Below, in pieces: positions 46,145 to 59,300 of a DNA stretch of 64,000 nucleotides. Origin of the DNA: Closterium sp. NIES-65 (lineage: Eukaryota > Streptophyta > Zygnematophyceae > Desmidiales > Closteriaceae); contig CANXME010000400.1 of NCBI GenBank assembly GCA_948144175.1, forward strand, positions 38,681 through 102,680, read 5' to 3'. The notes beneath the pieces were generated by a model that did no database searches, had not been told where the DNA came from, and saw only the letters and a list, made by a program, of their open reading frames with translations. The position numbers were made by a program, and so were the translations under genes. Numbering within the stretch: position 1 is the first letter of the stretch; every line of letters begins with the position of its first letter.

Positions 46145-49100
46145 CTGGTCCAAGAGCTTGCCTGGTCCAGGAGCGTGCATGGTCCACGAGCGTGCCTGGT
46201 CTAGGAGCTTGCCTGGTCCAGGAGCTTGCCTGCTCAAGGAGCTTGCCTAGTCCAGGAGCTTGCCTGGTCCAGGAGCTTGCCTGGTCCTCGAGCCTGCCTG
46301 GTCCAAGAGCTTGCCTGGTTCAAGAGCGTCCATGGTCCACGAGCGTGCCTGGTCTTGGAGCTTGCCCGGACCAAGAGCTTGCCTGGTCTAGGACCTTGCC
46401 TGGTCCAAGAGCTTGCTTGGTCCAGAAGCCTCCCTGGTCCAAGAGCTTGCTTGGTCCAGGAGCTTGCCTCGTCCAAGAGCTTGCCTGGTCCAAGAGCTTG
46501 CGTGGTCCAACAGCTTGCCTGGTCTAGGAGCTTGCCTGGTCTAGGAGCGTGCCTGGTCCACGAGTTTGCTGGTCCAGAAACTTGCCTGGTCCAGGAGCGT
46601 GCCTGGTCAAGGAGCTTGCCTGGTCTAGGAGCTTGCCTGGTCCAAGAGCTTGCCTGGTCCAAGAGCTTGCGTGGTCTAGGAGCTTGCCTGGTCCAAGAGC
46701 TTGCCTGGTCTAGGAGCTTGCCTGGTCTAGGAGCTTGCCTGGTCCTGGAGCGTGCCTGGTCCACGAGTTTGCCTGGTCCAGAAGCTTGCCTGGTCTAGGA
46801 GCTTGCATGGTCCAGGAGCGTGCCTGGTCCAGGAGCTTGCCTGGTCCAGGAGCTATTCTGGTCAAGGAGCTTGCCTGGTCCAGGAGCTTGTCTGTTCGAG
46901 GAGCGTGCCTGGTCCAAGAGCTTGCCTGGTCCAAGAGCGTGCATGGTCCACGAGCGTGCCTAGTCCATGAGCTTGCCTTGTCCAAGAGCTTGCCTAGTCA
47001 AGGAGCTTGCCTGGTCTAGGAGCTTGCCTAGTCCAGGAGCTTGCCTGGTTCAGGAGCTTGCCTGGTCTAGGAGCTTGCCTGGTACAGGAGCTTGCCTGGT
47101 CCAAGTTCGTACCTGGTCCACGAGCTTGCCTGGTCCAGAAGCTTGTTTGGTCGAGGAGCTTGCCTGGTCTAAGAGCTTGCATGGTCCTGGAGCGTGCCTA
47201 GTCCAAGAGCTTGCCTGGTCCAGGTGCTTCCCTGGTCCAGGAACTTGCCTGGTCCAGGAGCTTGCCTGGTCCAGGAGCTTGCCTAGTCCAGGAGCTTGCC
47301 TGTTCCAAGAGCGTGCCTGGTCCTGGAGCTTGCCTTGTCCAGGAGCTTTCTTGGTCCGTGAGCTTGCCTAGTCCAGGAGCTTGCCTGGTCCAGGAGCTTG
47401 CCTGGTCCAAGAGCTTGCCTGGTCCAAGAGCTTGCGTGGTCTAGGAGCTTGCCTGGTCTAGGAGCTTGCCTGGTCTAGGAGCTTGCCTAGTCCAAGAGCT
47501 TGCGTGGTCCACAAGCTTGCTTGGTCCAGGAGCTTGCCTGGTCTAGGAGCTTGCCTGGTCCAGGAGCTTGCCTGGTCTAGGAGCTTGCCTAGTCCAAGAG
47601 GTTGCGTGGTCCACAAGCTTGCCTGGTCCAGGAGCTTGCCTGGTCTAGGAGCTTGCATGGTCCAGGAGCGTGCCTGGTCTAGGAGCTTGCCTGGTCCAGG
47701 AGCTATCCTGGTCCAGAAGCTTGAATGGTCCAGGAGCTTGCCTGTTCGAGGAGCGTGCCTGGTCCAAGAGCTTGCGTGGTCCAAGAGCGTGCATGGTCCA
47801 CGAGCGTGCCTGGTCCATGAACTTGCCTGGTCTAGGAACTTGCCTGGTCTAGGAGCTGGCCTGGTTCAGGAGCTTGCCTGGTCTAGGAGCTTGCCTGGTC
47901 CAGGTTCGTGCCTGGTCCACGAACTTGCCTGGTCCAGGAGCTTGCCTGGTCCAAGAGCTTGCCTTGTCTAAGAGCTTGCATGGTCCAGGAGCGTGCCTAG
48001 TCCAAGAGCTTGCCTGGTCCAGGAGCTTTCCTGGTCCAGGAGCTTGCCTGGTCTAGGAGCTTGCGTGGTCCAGGAGCTTGCCTGTTCCAGGAGCATGCCT
48101 GGTCCAAGAGATTGCCTAATCCAAGAGCGTGCATGGTCCACGAGCGTGCCTGGTCCAGGAGCTTGCCTGGTCCAGGAGCTTGCCTGGTCAAGGAGCTTGC
48201 CTGGTCCAGGAGCTTGCCTGGTCCAGGAGCTTGCCTGGTCCACGAGCCTGCCTGGTCCAAGAGCTTGCCTCGTTCAGGAGCGTGCATGGTCCACGAGCTT
48301 GCCTGGTCCAGGAGTTTGCCTGGTCCAGGAGCTTGCGTGGTCTAATAGCTTGCTTGGTCCAGAAGCCTGCCTGGTCCAAGAGCTTGCCTGGTCCAGGAGC
48401 ATGCCTGGTCCAAGGGCTTGCGTGATCCAGGAGCTTGCGTGGTTGAGGAGCTTGCCTGGTCCAGGAGCTTGCCTGGTCCAGGAGCTTGCCTGGTCCAAGA
48501 GCTTGCCTGGTGCAAGAGCTTGCGTGGTCCAGGATCTTGCCTGGTCCAGGAGCTTGCCTAGTCTAGGAGCTTGCCTCGTCCAGGAGCGTGCCTGGTCCAC
48601 GAGTTTGCCTGGTCTAGAAGCTTGCCTCGTCCAAGAGCTTGCCTGGTCTAGGAGCTTGCATGGTCTAGGAGCGTGCCTGGTCCAGGAGCTTGCTTGGTCT
48701 TGGAGCTATCCTGGTCCAGGAGCATGCCTGGTCCAGGAGCTTGCTTGGTCCAAGAGCTTGCCTGTTCTACGAGCGTTCCTGGTTCAGGAAGTTGCTTTGT
48801 CTAGGAGCTTTCTTGGTCCATTAGCTTGCCTGATCTAGGAGCTTGCCTTGTCGAGGAGCTTTCCTGGTCCAAGAGCATGCCTGGTCCAGGAGCTTGCCTG
48901 GTCCAGGAGCTTGCGTGGTCCAATAGCTTGCTTGGTCCAGAAGCCTGTCTAGTCCAAGAGCTTGCCTGGTGCAGGAGCGTGCCTGGTCCAAGTGCTTGCG
49001 TGGTCCAGGAGCTTGCGTGGTCCAGGAGCTTGCCTGGTCCAGGAGCTTGCCTGGTCCAGGAGCTTGCCTGGTCCAAGAGCTTGCCTGGTCCAAGAGCTTG

Positions 49101-52100
49101 CGTGGACCAGGAGCTTCCCTGGTCCAGGAGCTTGCCTGGTCTAGGAGCTTGCCTGGTCCAGGAGCTTGCCTGGTCCAGGAGCGTGCATGGTCCACGAGTT
49201 TGCCTGGTCCAGAAGCTTGCCTGGTCCTGGAGCTTGCCTGGTCTAGGAGCTTGCCTGGTCCAAGAGCTTGCCTGGTCCAAGAGCTATCCTGGTCCAAGAG
49301 CTTGCGTGGTCAAGGAGCTTGCCTGTTCCACGAGCGTGCCTGGTCTAGGAGCTTGCCTTGTCCAGGAGCTTTCTTGGTCCGGTAGCTTGCCTCGTCCAGG
49401 AGCTTGCCTGGTCCAGGAGCTTTCCTGGTCCAAGAGCTTGCCTGGTCCAGGAGCTTGCTTGGTCTAGGAGCTTGCCTGGTCCAGGAGCTTGCCTGGTTCA
49501 AGAGCTTGCCTGGTCTAGGAGCTTGCCTGGTCCAGGAGCTTGCCTGGTCCAGGAGCTTGCCTGCTTCAGGAGCTTGCCTGGTCTAGGAGCTTGCCTCGTA
49601 CAGGAGCTTGCCTGGTCCAGGTTCGTGCCTGGTCCACGAGCTTGCCTGGTCCAGAAGCTTGCCTGGTCCAGGAGCTTGCCTGGTCTAAGATCTTGCATGG
49701 TCCAAGAGCGTGCCTAGTCCAAGAACTTGCCTGGTCCAGGAGCTTTCCTGGTCCAGGAGCTTGCCTGGTCCAGGAGCTTGCTTGGTCCAGGAGCTTGCCT
49801 GGTCCAGGAGCTTGTGTGGTCCAGGAGCTTGCCTGGTCCACGAGCCTGCCTGGTCCAAGAGCTTGCGTGGTCCAGGAGCGTGCATGGTCCACGAGTGTGC
49901 CTGGTCTAGGAGCTTGCCTGGTCCAGGAGCTTGCCTGCTCAAGGAGCTTGCCTAGTCCAGGAGCTTGCCTGGTCCAGGAGCTTGCCTGGTCCTTGAGCCT
50001 GCCTGGTCCAAGAGCTTGCTTGGTTCAAGAGCGTGCATGGTCCACGAGCGTGCCTGGTCTTGGAGCTTGCCCGGACCAAGAGCTTGCCTGGTCTAGGACC
50101 TTGTCTGGTCCAAGAGCTTGCTTGGTCCAGAAGCCTCCCTGGTCCAAGAGCTTGCTTGGTCCAGGAGCTTGCCTCGTCCAAGAGCTTGCCTGGTCCAAGA
50201 GCTTGCGTGGTCTAAGAGCTTGCCTGGTCTAGGAGCTTGCCTCGTCCAGGAGCTTCCTTGGTCCACGAGCGTGCCTGGTCCACGAGTTTGCCTGGTCCAG
50301 AAACTTGCCTGGTCCAGGAGCTTGCCTGGTCTAGGAGCTTGCATGGTCCAGGAGCGTGCCTGGTCCAGGAGCTTGCCTGGTCAAGGAGCTTTCCTGGTCC
50401 AGGTGCTTGCCTTGTCCAGGAGCTTGCTTGGTCGAGGAGCTTGCGTGGTCCAGGAGCTTGTGTGGTCCAGGAGCTTGCCTGGTCCACGAGCCTGCCTGGT
50501 CCAAGAGCTTGCCTGGTCCAGGAGCATGCATGGTCCACGAGCGTGCCTGGTCTAGGAGCTTGCCTGGTCCAGGAGCTTGCGTGGTCAAGGAGCTTGCCTA
50601 GTCCAGGAGCTTGCCTAGTCCAGGAGCTTGCCTGGTCCACGAGCCTGCCTGGTCCAAGAGCTTGCCTGGTTCAAGAGCGTGCATGGTCCACTAGCGTGCC
50701 TGGTCTTGGAGCTTGCCCGGTCCAAGAGCTTGCCTGGTCTAGGACCTTACCTGGTCCAAGAGCTTGCTTGGTCCAGAAGCCTCCCTGGTCCAAGAGCTTG
50801 CTTGGTCCAGGAGCTTGCCTCGTCCAAGAGCTTGCCTGGTCCAAGAGCTTGCGTGTTCCAAGAGCTTGCCTGGTCTAGGAGCTTGCCTGGTCCAGGAGCT
50901 TCCTTGGTCCATGAGCGTGCCTGGTCCACGAGTTTGCCTGGTCCTGAAACTTGCCTGGTCCAGGAGCTTGCCTGGTCTAGGAGCTTGCATGGTCCAGGAG
51001 CGTGCCTGGTCCAGGAGCTTGCCTGGTCCAGGAGCTTGCCTGGTCCAAGAGCTTGCCTGGTCCAAAAGCTTGCGTGGTCCAGGAGCTTGCCTGGTCCAGG
51101 AGCTTGCCTGGTCTAGGAGCTTGCCTGGTCCAGGAGCTTGCTTGGTCCTGGAGCATGCCTGGTCCACGAGTTTGCCTGGTCCAGGTGCTTGCCTGGTCTA
51201 GGAGCTTGCATGGTCCAGGAGCGTGCCTGGTCCAGGAGCTTGCCTGGTCCAGGAGCTTGCCTGGTCCGAGAGCTTGCCTGGTCCAGGAGCTTGCCTGTTC
51301 CACGAGCGTGCCTGGTCCAGGAGCTTGCCTTGTCCAGGAGCTTTCTTGGTCTGTGAGCTTGCCTGGTCCAGGAGCTTGCCTGGTCCAGGAGCTTGCTTGG
51401 TCCAAGAGCTTGCCTGGTCCAAGAGCTTGCGTGGTCCAGGATCTTGCCTGGTCCAATAGCTTGCCTGGTCTAGGAGCTTGGCTGGTCCAGGAGCTTGCCT
51501 GGTCTAGGAGCTTGCCTGGTCCAAGAGCTTGCGTTGTCCAGGAGCTTGCCTAGTTTAGGAGCTTGCTTGGTCTAGGAGCTTGCCTCGTCCAGGAGCTTGC
51601 CTGGGTCTGGAGCGTGCCCGGTCAAGGAGTTTGCCTGGTCCAGAAGCTTGCCTCGTCTAGGAGCTTGCATGGTCCAGGAGAGTGCCTGGTTAAGGAGATT
51701 GCCTGGTCAAGGAGCTTGCCTGGTCCAGGAGCTATCCTGGTCCAGGAGCTTGCCCGTTCGAGGAGCGTGCCTGGTCCAAGAGCTTGCCTGGTCCAAGAGC
51801 GTGCCTGGTCCATAAACTTGCCTCGTCCAGGAGCTTGCCTAGTCAAGGAGCTTGCCTGGTCCAGGAGCTTGCCTGGTCCAGGAGCTTGCCTGGTTCAGGA
51901 GTTTGCCTGGTCTAGGAGCTTGCCTGGTCCAGGAGCTTGCCAGGTCCAGGCTCGTGCCTGGTCCACGAGCTTGCCTGGTCCAGAAGCTTGCCTGGTCCAG
52001 GAGCTTGCATGGTCTAAGAGCTTGCATGGTCTAGGAGCGTGCCTAGTCCAAGAGCTTGCCTGGTCCAGGAGCTTTCCTGGTCCAGGAGCTTGCCTGGTCC

Positions 52101-52974
52101 AGGAGCTTGCCTGGTCCAGGAGCTTGCTTGGTCCAGGAGCTTGCCTGTTCCACGAGCGTGCCTCGTCCAAGAGCTTGCCTTGTCCTGGAGCTTTCTTGGT
52201 CCGTGAGCTTCCCTGGTCCAGGAGCTTGCCTGGTCAAAGAGCTTGCCTAGTCCAAGAGCTTGCGTGGTCCAGGAGCTTGCCTGGTCAAGGAGCTTGCATG
52301 GTCTAGGAGCTTGCCTGGTCCAGGAGATTGCCTGGTCTAGGAGCTTGCCTGGTCAAAGAGCTTGCGTGGTCCAGTAGCTTGCCTGGTCCTGGAGCTTGCC
52401 TGGTCTAGGAGCTTGCCTGGTCCAGGAGCTTGCCTGGTCCTGGAGCGTGCCTGGTCCACGAGTTTGCCTGGTCGAGAAGCTTGCCTGGTCTAGGAGCTTG
52501 CATGGTCCAGGGGCGTGCCTAGTCCAGGAGCTTGCCTCGTCCAAGAGCTTGCCTGGTCCAGGAGCTTGCCTGTTCGAGGAGCGTGCCTGGTCCAAGAGCT
52601 TGCCTGGTCCAAGAGCGTGCAAGGTCCACGAGCGTGCCCGGTCCATGAACTTGCCTGGTCCAGCAGCTTGCCTGGTCCAGGAGCTTGCCTGGTTCAGGAG
52701 CTTGCCTGGTCTAGGAGCTTGCCTGGTCAAGGAGCTTGCCTGGTCCAGGTTCGTGCCTGGTCCACGAGCTTGCCTGGTCCAGAAGCTTGCCTGGTCCAAG
52801 AGCTTGCCTGGTCTAAGATCTTGCATGGTCCAGGAGCGTGCCTAGTCCAAGAACTTGCCTGGTCCAGGAGCTTTCCTGGTCCAGGAGCTTGCCTGGTCCA
52901 GGAGCTTGCTTGGTCCAGGAGCTTGCCTGGTCCAGGAGCTTGTGTGGTCCAGGAGCTTGGCTGGTCCACGAGCC
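46145..52974 (-). repeat. Reverse-domain higher-order repeat, copy M1 (~6.83 kb)
   Basis: Recurs from 52975 at offsets of 6833 (46226 against 53059), 6850, 6867, 6952, 6935 and 6901 bp. Markers in order: CCTGCTCAAGG near 46220, GCCCGGACCAAGAGC near 46364, a 16-bp GTTTGCTGGTCC near 46564, TATTCTGGTCAAGG near 46853, CAAGTTCGTACC near 47102, GAGGTTGCGTGGTCC near 47598, GAAGTTGCTTTG near 48788 and GTGGACCAGGAGC near 49103. Inside it, 49685-49942 recurs at 52813-53070 (3128 bp, 184 units), so the copy itself contains a shorter repeat whose second half starts the next copy. Confidence 0.88.
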
Positions 52975-55900
52975 TGCCTGGTCCAAGAGCTTGCCTGGTC
53001 CAGGAGCGTGCATGGTCCACGAGCGTGCCTGGTCTAGGAGCTTGCCTGGTCCAGGAGCTTGCCTGCTCAAGGAGCTTGCCTAGTCCAGGAGCTTGCCTGG
53101 TCCAGGAGCTTGCCTGGTCCTCGAGCCTGCCTGGTCCAAGAGCTTGCCTGGTTCAAGAGCGTGCATGGTCCACGAGCGTGCCTGGTCTTGGAGCTTACCC
53201 GGACCAAGAGCTTGCCTGGTCTAGGACCTTGCTTGGTCCAAGAGCTTGCTTGGTCCAGAAGCCTCCCTGGTCCAAGAGCTTGCTTGGTCCAGGAGCTTGC
53301 CTCGTCCAAGAGCTTGCCTGGTCCAACAGCTTGCCTGGTCTAGGAGCTTGCCTGGTCTAGGAGCGTGCCTGGTCCACGAGTTTGCTGGTCCAGAAACTTG
53401 CCTGGTCCAGGAGCTTGCCTGGTCTAGGAGCTTGCATGGTCCAGGAGCGTGCCTGGTCAAGGAGCTTGCCTGGTCTAGGAGCTTGCCTGGTCCAAGAGCT
53501 TGCCTGGTCCAAGAGCTTGCGTGGTCTAGGAGCTTGCCTGGTCCAGGAGCTTGCCTGGTCTAGGAGCTTGCCTGGTCTAGGAGCTTGCCTGGTCCTGGAG
53601 CGTGCCTGGTCCACGAGTTTGCCTGGTCCAGAAGCTTGCCTGGTCTAGGAGCTTGCATGGTCCAGGAGCGTGCCTGGTCCAGGAGCGTGCCTGGTCCAGG
53701 AGCTTGCCTGGTCCAGGAGCTATTCTGGTCAAGGAGCTTGCCTGGTCCAGGAGCTTGCCTGTTCGAGGAGCGTGCCTAGTCCAAGAGCTTGCCTAGTCCA
53801 AGAGCGTGCATGGTCCACGAGCGTGCCTAGTCCATGAGCTTGCCTTGTCCAGGAGCTTGCCTAGTCAAGGAGCTTGCCTGGTCTAGGAGCTTGCCTAGTC
53901 CAGGAGCTTGCCTGGTTCAGGAGCTTGCCTGGTCTAGGAGCTTGCCTGGTACAGGAGCTTGCCTGGTCCAAGTTCGTACCTGGTCCACGAGCTTGCCTGG
54001 TCCAGAAGCTTGCCTGGTCGAGGAGCTTGCCTGGTCTAAGAGCTTGCATGGTCCAGGATCGTGCCTAGTCCAAGAGCTTGCCTGGTCCAGGTGCTTCCCT
54101 GGTCCAGGAGCTTGCCTGGTCCAGGAGCTTGCCTGGTCCAGGAGCTTGCCTAGTCCAGGAGCTTGCCTGTTCCAAGAACGTGCCTGGTCCTGGAGCTTGC
54201 CTTGTCCAGGAGCTTTCTTGGTCCGTGAGCTTGCCTAGTCCAGGAGCTTGCCTGGTCCAGGAGCTTGCCTGGTCTAAGAGCTTGACTGGTCCAAGAGCTT
54301 GCGTGGTCTAGGAGCTTGCCTGATCTAGGAGCTTGCCTGGTCTAGGAGCTTGCCTAGTCCAAGAGCTTGCGTGGTCCACAAGCTTGCTTGGTCCAGGAGC
54401 TTGCCTGGTTTAGGAGCTTGCCTGGTCCAGGAGCTTGCCTGGTCTAGGAGCTTGCCTAGTCCAAGAGGTTGCGTGGTCCTCAAGCTTGCCTGGTCCAGGA
54501 GCTTGCCTGGTCTAGGAGCTTGCCTGGTCCAAGAACTTGCCTGGTCCTGGAGCGTGCGTGGTCCACGAGTTTGCCTAGTCCAGAAGCTTGCCTGGTCTAG
54601 GAGCTTGCATGGTCCAGGAGCGTGCCTGGTCTAGGAGCTTGCCTGGTCCAGGAGCTATCCTGGTCCAGGAGCTTGAATGGTCCAGGAGCTTGCCTGTTCG
54701 AGGAGCGTGCCTGGTCCAAGAGCTTGCGTGGTCCAAGAGCGTGCATGGTCCACGAGCGTGCATGGTCCATGAACTTGCCTGGTCTAGGAACTTGCCTGGT
54801 CTAGGAGCTTGCCTGGTTCAAGAGCTTGCCTGGTCTAGGAGCTTGCCTGGTCCAGGTTCGTGCCTGGTCCACGAACTTGCCTGGTCCAGGAGCTTGCCTG
54901 GTCCAAGAGCTTTCCTTGTCTAAGAGCTTGCATGGTCCAGGTGCGTGCCTAGTCCAGGAGCTTGCCTGGTCTAGGAGCTTTCCTGGTCCAGGAGCTTGCC
55001 TGGTCCAGGAGCTTGCCTGGTCCAGGAGCATGCCTGGTCCAAGAGATTGCCTAATCAAAGAGCGTGCATGGTCCACGAGCGTGCCTGGTCCAGGAGCTTG
55101 CCTGGTCCAGGAGCTTGCCTGGTCCAGGAGCTTGCCTGGTCCAGGAGCTTGCCTGGTCCAGGAGCTTGCCTGGTCCACGAGCCTGCCTGGTCCAAGAGCT
55201 TGCCTTGTTCAGGAGCGTGCATGGTCCACGAGCTTGCCTGGTCCAGGAGTTTGCCTGGTCCAGGAGCTTGCGTGGTCTAATAGCTTGCTTGGTCCAGAAG
55301 CCTGCCTGGTCCAAGAGCTTGCCTGGTCCAGGAGCGTGCCTGGTCCAAGGGCTTGCGTGATCCAGGAGCTTGCGTGGTTGAGGAGCTTGCCTGGTCCAGG
55401 AGCTTGCCTGGTCCACGAGCTTGCCTGGTCCAAGAGCTTGCCTGGTGCAAGAGCTTGCGTGGTCCAGGATCTTGCCTGGTCCAGGAGCTTGCCTGGTCTA
55501 GGAGCTTGCCTAGTCTAGGAGCTTGCCTCGTCCAGGAGCGTGCCTGGTCCACGAGTTTGCCTGGTCTAGAAGCTTGCCTCGTCCAAGAGCTTGCCTGGTC
55601 TAGGAGCTTGCATGGTCTAGGAGCGTGCCTGGTCTAGGAGCTTGCTTGGTCTTGGAGCTATCCTGGTCCAGGAGCATGCCTGGTCCAAGAGCTTGCCTGT
55701 TCTACGAGCGTTCCTGGTTCAGGAAGTTGCTTTGTCTAGGAGCTTTCTTGGTCCGTTAGCTTGCATGATCTAGGAGCTTGCCTTGTCGAGGAGCTTTCCT
55801 GGTCCAAGAGCATGCCTGGTCCAGGAGCTTGCCTGGTCCAGGAGCTTGCGTGGTCCAATAGCTTGCTTGGTCCAGAAGCCTTTCTAGTCCAAGAGCTTGC

Positions 55901-57600
55901 CTGGTCCAGGAGCGTGCCTGGTCCAAGTGCTTGCGTGGTCCAGGAGCTTGCGTGGTCCAGGAGCTTGCCTGGTCCAGGAGCTTGCCTGGTCCAGGAGCTT
56001 GCCTGGTCCAAGAGCTTGCCTGGTCCAAGAGCTTGCGTGGACCAGGAGCTTCCCTGGTCCAGGAGCTTGCCTGGTCTAGGAGCTTGCCTGGTCCAGGAGC
56101 TTGCCTGGTCCAGGAGCGTGCATGGTCCACGAGTTTGCCTGGTCCAGAAGCTTGCCTGGTCCTGGAGCTTGCCTGGTCTAGGAGCTTGCCTGGTCCAAGA
56201 GCTTGCCTGGTCCAAGAGCTATCCTGGTCCAAGAGCTTGCGTGGTCCAGGAGCTTGCCTGTTCCACGAGCGTGCCTGGTCTAGGAGCTTGCCTTGTCCAG
56301 GAGCTTTCTTGGTCCGTTAGCTTGCCTTGTCCAGGAGCTTGCCTGGTCCAGGAGCTTTCCTGGTCCAAAAGCTTGCCTGGTCCAGGAGCTTGCTTGGTCT
56401 AGGAGCTTGCCTAGTCCAGGAGCTTGCCTGGTTCAGGAGCTTGCCTGGTCTAGGAGCTTGCCTGGTCCAGGAGCTTGCCTGGTCCAGGAGCTTGCCTGCT
56501 TCAGGAGCTTGCCTGGTCTAGGAGCTTGCCTGGTCCAGGAGCTTGCCTGGTCCAGGTTCGTGCCTGGTCCACGAGCTTGCCTGGTCCAGAAGCTTGCCTG
56601 GTCCAGGAGCTTGCCTGGTCTAAGATCTTGCATGGTCCAAGAGCGTGCCTAGTCCAAGAACTTGCCTGGTCCAGGAGCTTTCCTGGTCCAAGAGCTTGCC
56701 TGGTCCAGGAGCTTGTGTGGTCCAGGAGCTTGCCTGGTCCACGAGCCTGCCTGGTCCAAGAGCTTGCCTGGTCCAGGAGCGTGCATGGTCCATGAGCGTG
56801 CATGGTCTAGGAGCTTGCCTGGTCCAAGAGCTTGCCTGCTCAAGGAGTTTGCCTAGTCCAGGAGCTTGCCTGGTCCAGGAGCTTGCCTAGTCCTTGAGCC
56901 TGCCTGGTCCAAGAGCTTGCCTGGTTCAAGAGCGTGCATGGTCCACGAGCGTGCCTGGTCTTGGAGCTTGCCCGGACCAAGAGCTTGCCTGGTCTAGGAC
57001 CTTGTCTGGTCCAAGAGCTTGCTTGGTCCAGAAGCCTCCCTGGTCCAAGAGCTTGCTTGGTCCAGGAGCTTGCCTCGTCCAAGAGCTTGCCTGGTCCAAG
57101 AGCTTGCGTAGTCCAAGAGCTTGCCTGGTCTAGGAGCTTGCCTGGTCCAGGAGCTTCCTTGGTCCACGAGCGTGCCTGGTCCACGAGTTTGTCTGGTCCA
57201 GAAACTTGCCTGGTCCAGGAGCTTGCCTGGTCTAGGAGCTTGCATGGTCCAGGAGCGTGCCTGGTCCAGGAGCTTGCCTGGTCCAGGAGCTTGCCTGGTC
57301 CAAGAGCTTGCCTGGTCCAAGAGCTTGCGTGGTCTAGGAGCTTGCCTGGTCCAGGAGCTTGCCTAGTCTAGGAGCTTGCCTGGTCTAGGAGCTTGCCTGG
57401 TCCTGGAGCGTGCCTGGTCCACGAGTTTGCCTGGTCGAGAAGCTTGCCTGGTCTAGGAGCTTGCATGGTCCAGGAGCGTGCCTGGTCCAGGAGCTTGCCT
57501 GGTCCAGGAGCTATTCTGGTCAAGGAGCTTGCCTGGTCCAGGAGCTTGCCTGTTCGAGGAAAGTGCCTGGTCCAAGAGCTTGCCTGGTCCAAGAGCTTGC
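52975..57600 (-). repeat. Reverse-domain higher-order repeat, copy M2 (partial)
   Basis: Follows M1 in register to about 57.4 kb. It has five extra units (85 bp) near 54530-54615 that include GTGCGTGGTCCACGAGTTTGCC, which raise the offset from 6867 to 6952. Long stretches (for example 48821-49297 against 55756-56232, offset 6935) differ at only a few positions. The match stops near 57.6 kb, where a run of GTCCACGAGC units begins, so M2 is truncated or rearranged at about two thirds of its length. Confidence 0.87.
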
Positions 57601-59300
57601 CTAGTCCACGAGCCTGCGTGGTCCACGAGCTTGCCTGGTCCACGAGCTTGCCTGGTCCAAGAGCTTGCGTGGTCCACGAGCTTGCCTGGTCCACGAGCTT
57701 GCCTGGTCCACGAGCTTGCATGGTCCAGGAGCGTCCCTGGTCCAGGAGCTTGCCTGGTCCAGGAGCTTTAGTGGTCCAGGAGCTTGCCTGGTCCAGAAGC
57801 TTGCCTGGTCCAGGAGCTTGCCTGGTCCACGAGCCTGCCTAGTCCAAGAGCTTGCCTGGTCCAAGAGCGTGCATGGTCCACGAGCGTGCCTGTTCCAGGA
57901 GCTTGCGTGGTCCAGGAGCTTGCCTGGTCCAGGAGCTTGCCTGGTCCAAAAGCTTGCTTGGTCCAGAAGCCTGCCCAGTCCAAGAGCTTGCCTGGTCCAG
58001 GAGCGTGCCTGGTCAAGAGCTTGCGTGGTCCAGGAGCTTGCGTGGTCCAGGAGCTTGGCTGGTCCAGGAGCTTACCTTGTCCAAGAGCTTGCCTGGTCCA
58101 AGAGCTTGCGTGGTCTAGGAGCTTGCCAGGTCCACGAGCTTGCCTGGTCTAGGAGCTTGCCTGGTCAAGGAGCTTGCCTGGTCCAGGAGCGTGCCTGGTC
58201 CACGAGTTTGCCTGGTCCAGAAGCTTGCCTGGTCCAAGAGCTTGCCTGGTCTAGGAGCTTGCATGGTCCAGGAGCGTGCCTAGTCCAGGAGCTTGCCTGG
58301 TCCAGGAGCTATCCTCGTCCAGGAGCTTTCTTGGTCCAGGAGCTTGCCTAGTCTAGGAGCTTGCTTGTTCCACGAGCGTGCCTGGTCCAGGAGCTTGCCT
58401 GGTCCAGGAGCTTGCCTTGTCCAGGAGCGTGCCTAGTCCAATAGCTTGCCTGGTCCAGGAGCTATCCTCGTCCAGGAGCTTGCCTGGTCCAGGAGCTTGC
58501 CTAGTCTAGGAGCTTGCCTGTTCCACGAGCGTGCCTGGTCCAGGAGCTTGCCTGGTCCAGGAGCTTGCCTTGTCCAAGAGCTTGCGTGGTCGAGGAGCTT
58601 GCCTGGTCCAGGAGCTTGCCTGATCTAGGAGCTTGGCTGGTCCACGAGCTTGCCTTGTCTAGGAGCTTGCCTGGTCCAAGAGCTTGCGTGGTCCAGGAGC
58701 TTGCCTGGTCCAAGAGCGTGCCTGGTCAAGGAGCTTGCCTGGTCCAAGAGCTATCCTGGTCCAGGAGCTTGCCTGGTCCAGGAGCTTGTCTGTTCGAGGA
58801 GAGTGCCTGGTCCAAGAGCTTGCCTGGTCCAAGAGCGTGCATGGTCCACGAGCGTGCCTGGTCCATGAACTTGCCTGGTCTAGGAGCTTGCCTAGTCAAG
58901 GAGCTTGCCTGGTCCAGGAGCTTGCCTGGTCCAGGAGCTTGCCTGGTTCAGGAGCTTGCCTGGTCTAGGAGCTTGCCTGGTCCAGGAGCTTGCCCGGTCC
59001 AGGCTCGTGCCTGGTCCACGAGCTTGCCTGGTCCAGAAGCTTGCCTTGTCCAGGAGCTTGCATGGTCTAAGAGCTTGCATGGTCCAGGAGCGTGCCTAGT
59101 CCAAGAGCTTGCCTGGTCCAGGAGCTTTCCTGGTCCAGGAACTTGCCTGGTCCAGGAGCTTGCCTCGTCCAAGAGCTTGCCTGGTCCAGGAGCTTGCCTG
59201 TTCCACGAGCGTGCCTGGTCCAAGAGCTTGCCTTGTCCTGGAGCTTTCTTGGTCCGTGAGCTTGCCTGGTCCAGGAGCTTGCTTGGTCCAGGAGCTTGCC
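57601..59300 (-). repeat. Reverse array block with GTCCACGAGC-rich run
   Basis: Starts with a run in which many units carry CCACGAGC (57605-57720), followed by GAGCGTCCCTGG at 57730 and GAGCTTTAGTGG at 57765. This stretch recurs near 62880-64000 at about 5.29 kb. A 16-bp unit (GGTCAAGAGC) lies near 58012. From about 58740 the units resemble 51720-52100 (58905 against 51852, offset 7053), so M-family sequence resumes after the insertion. Confidence 0.8.
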
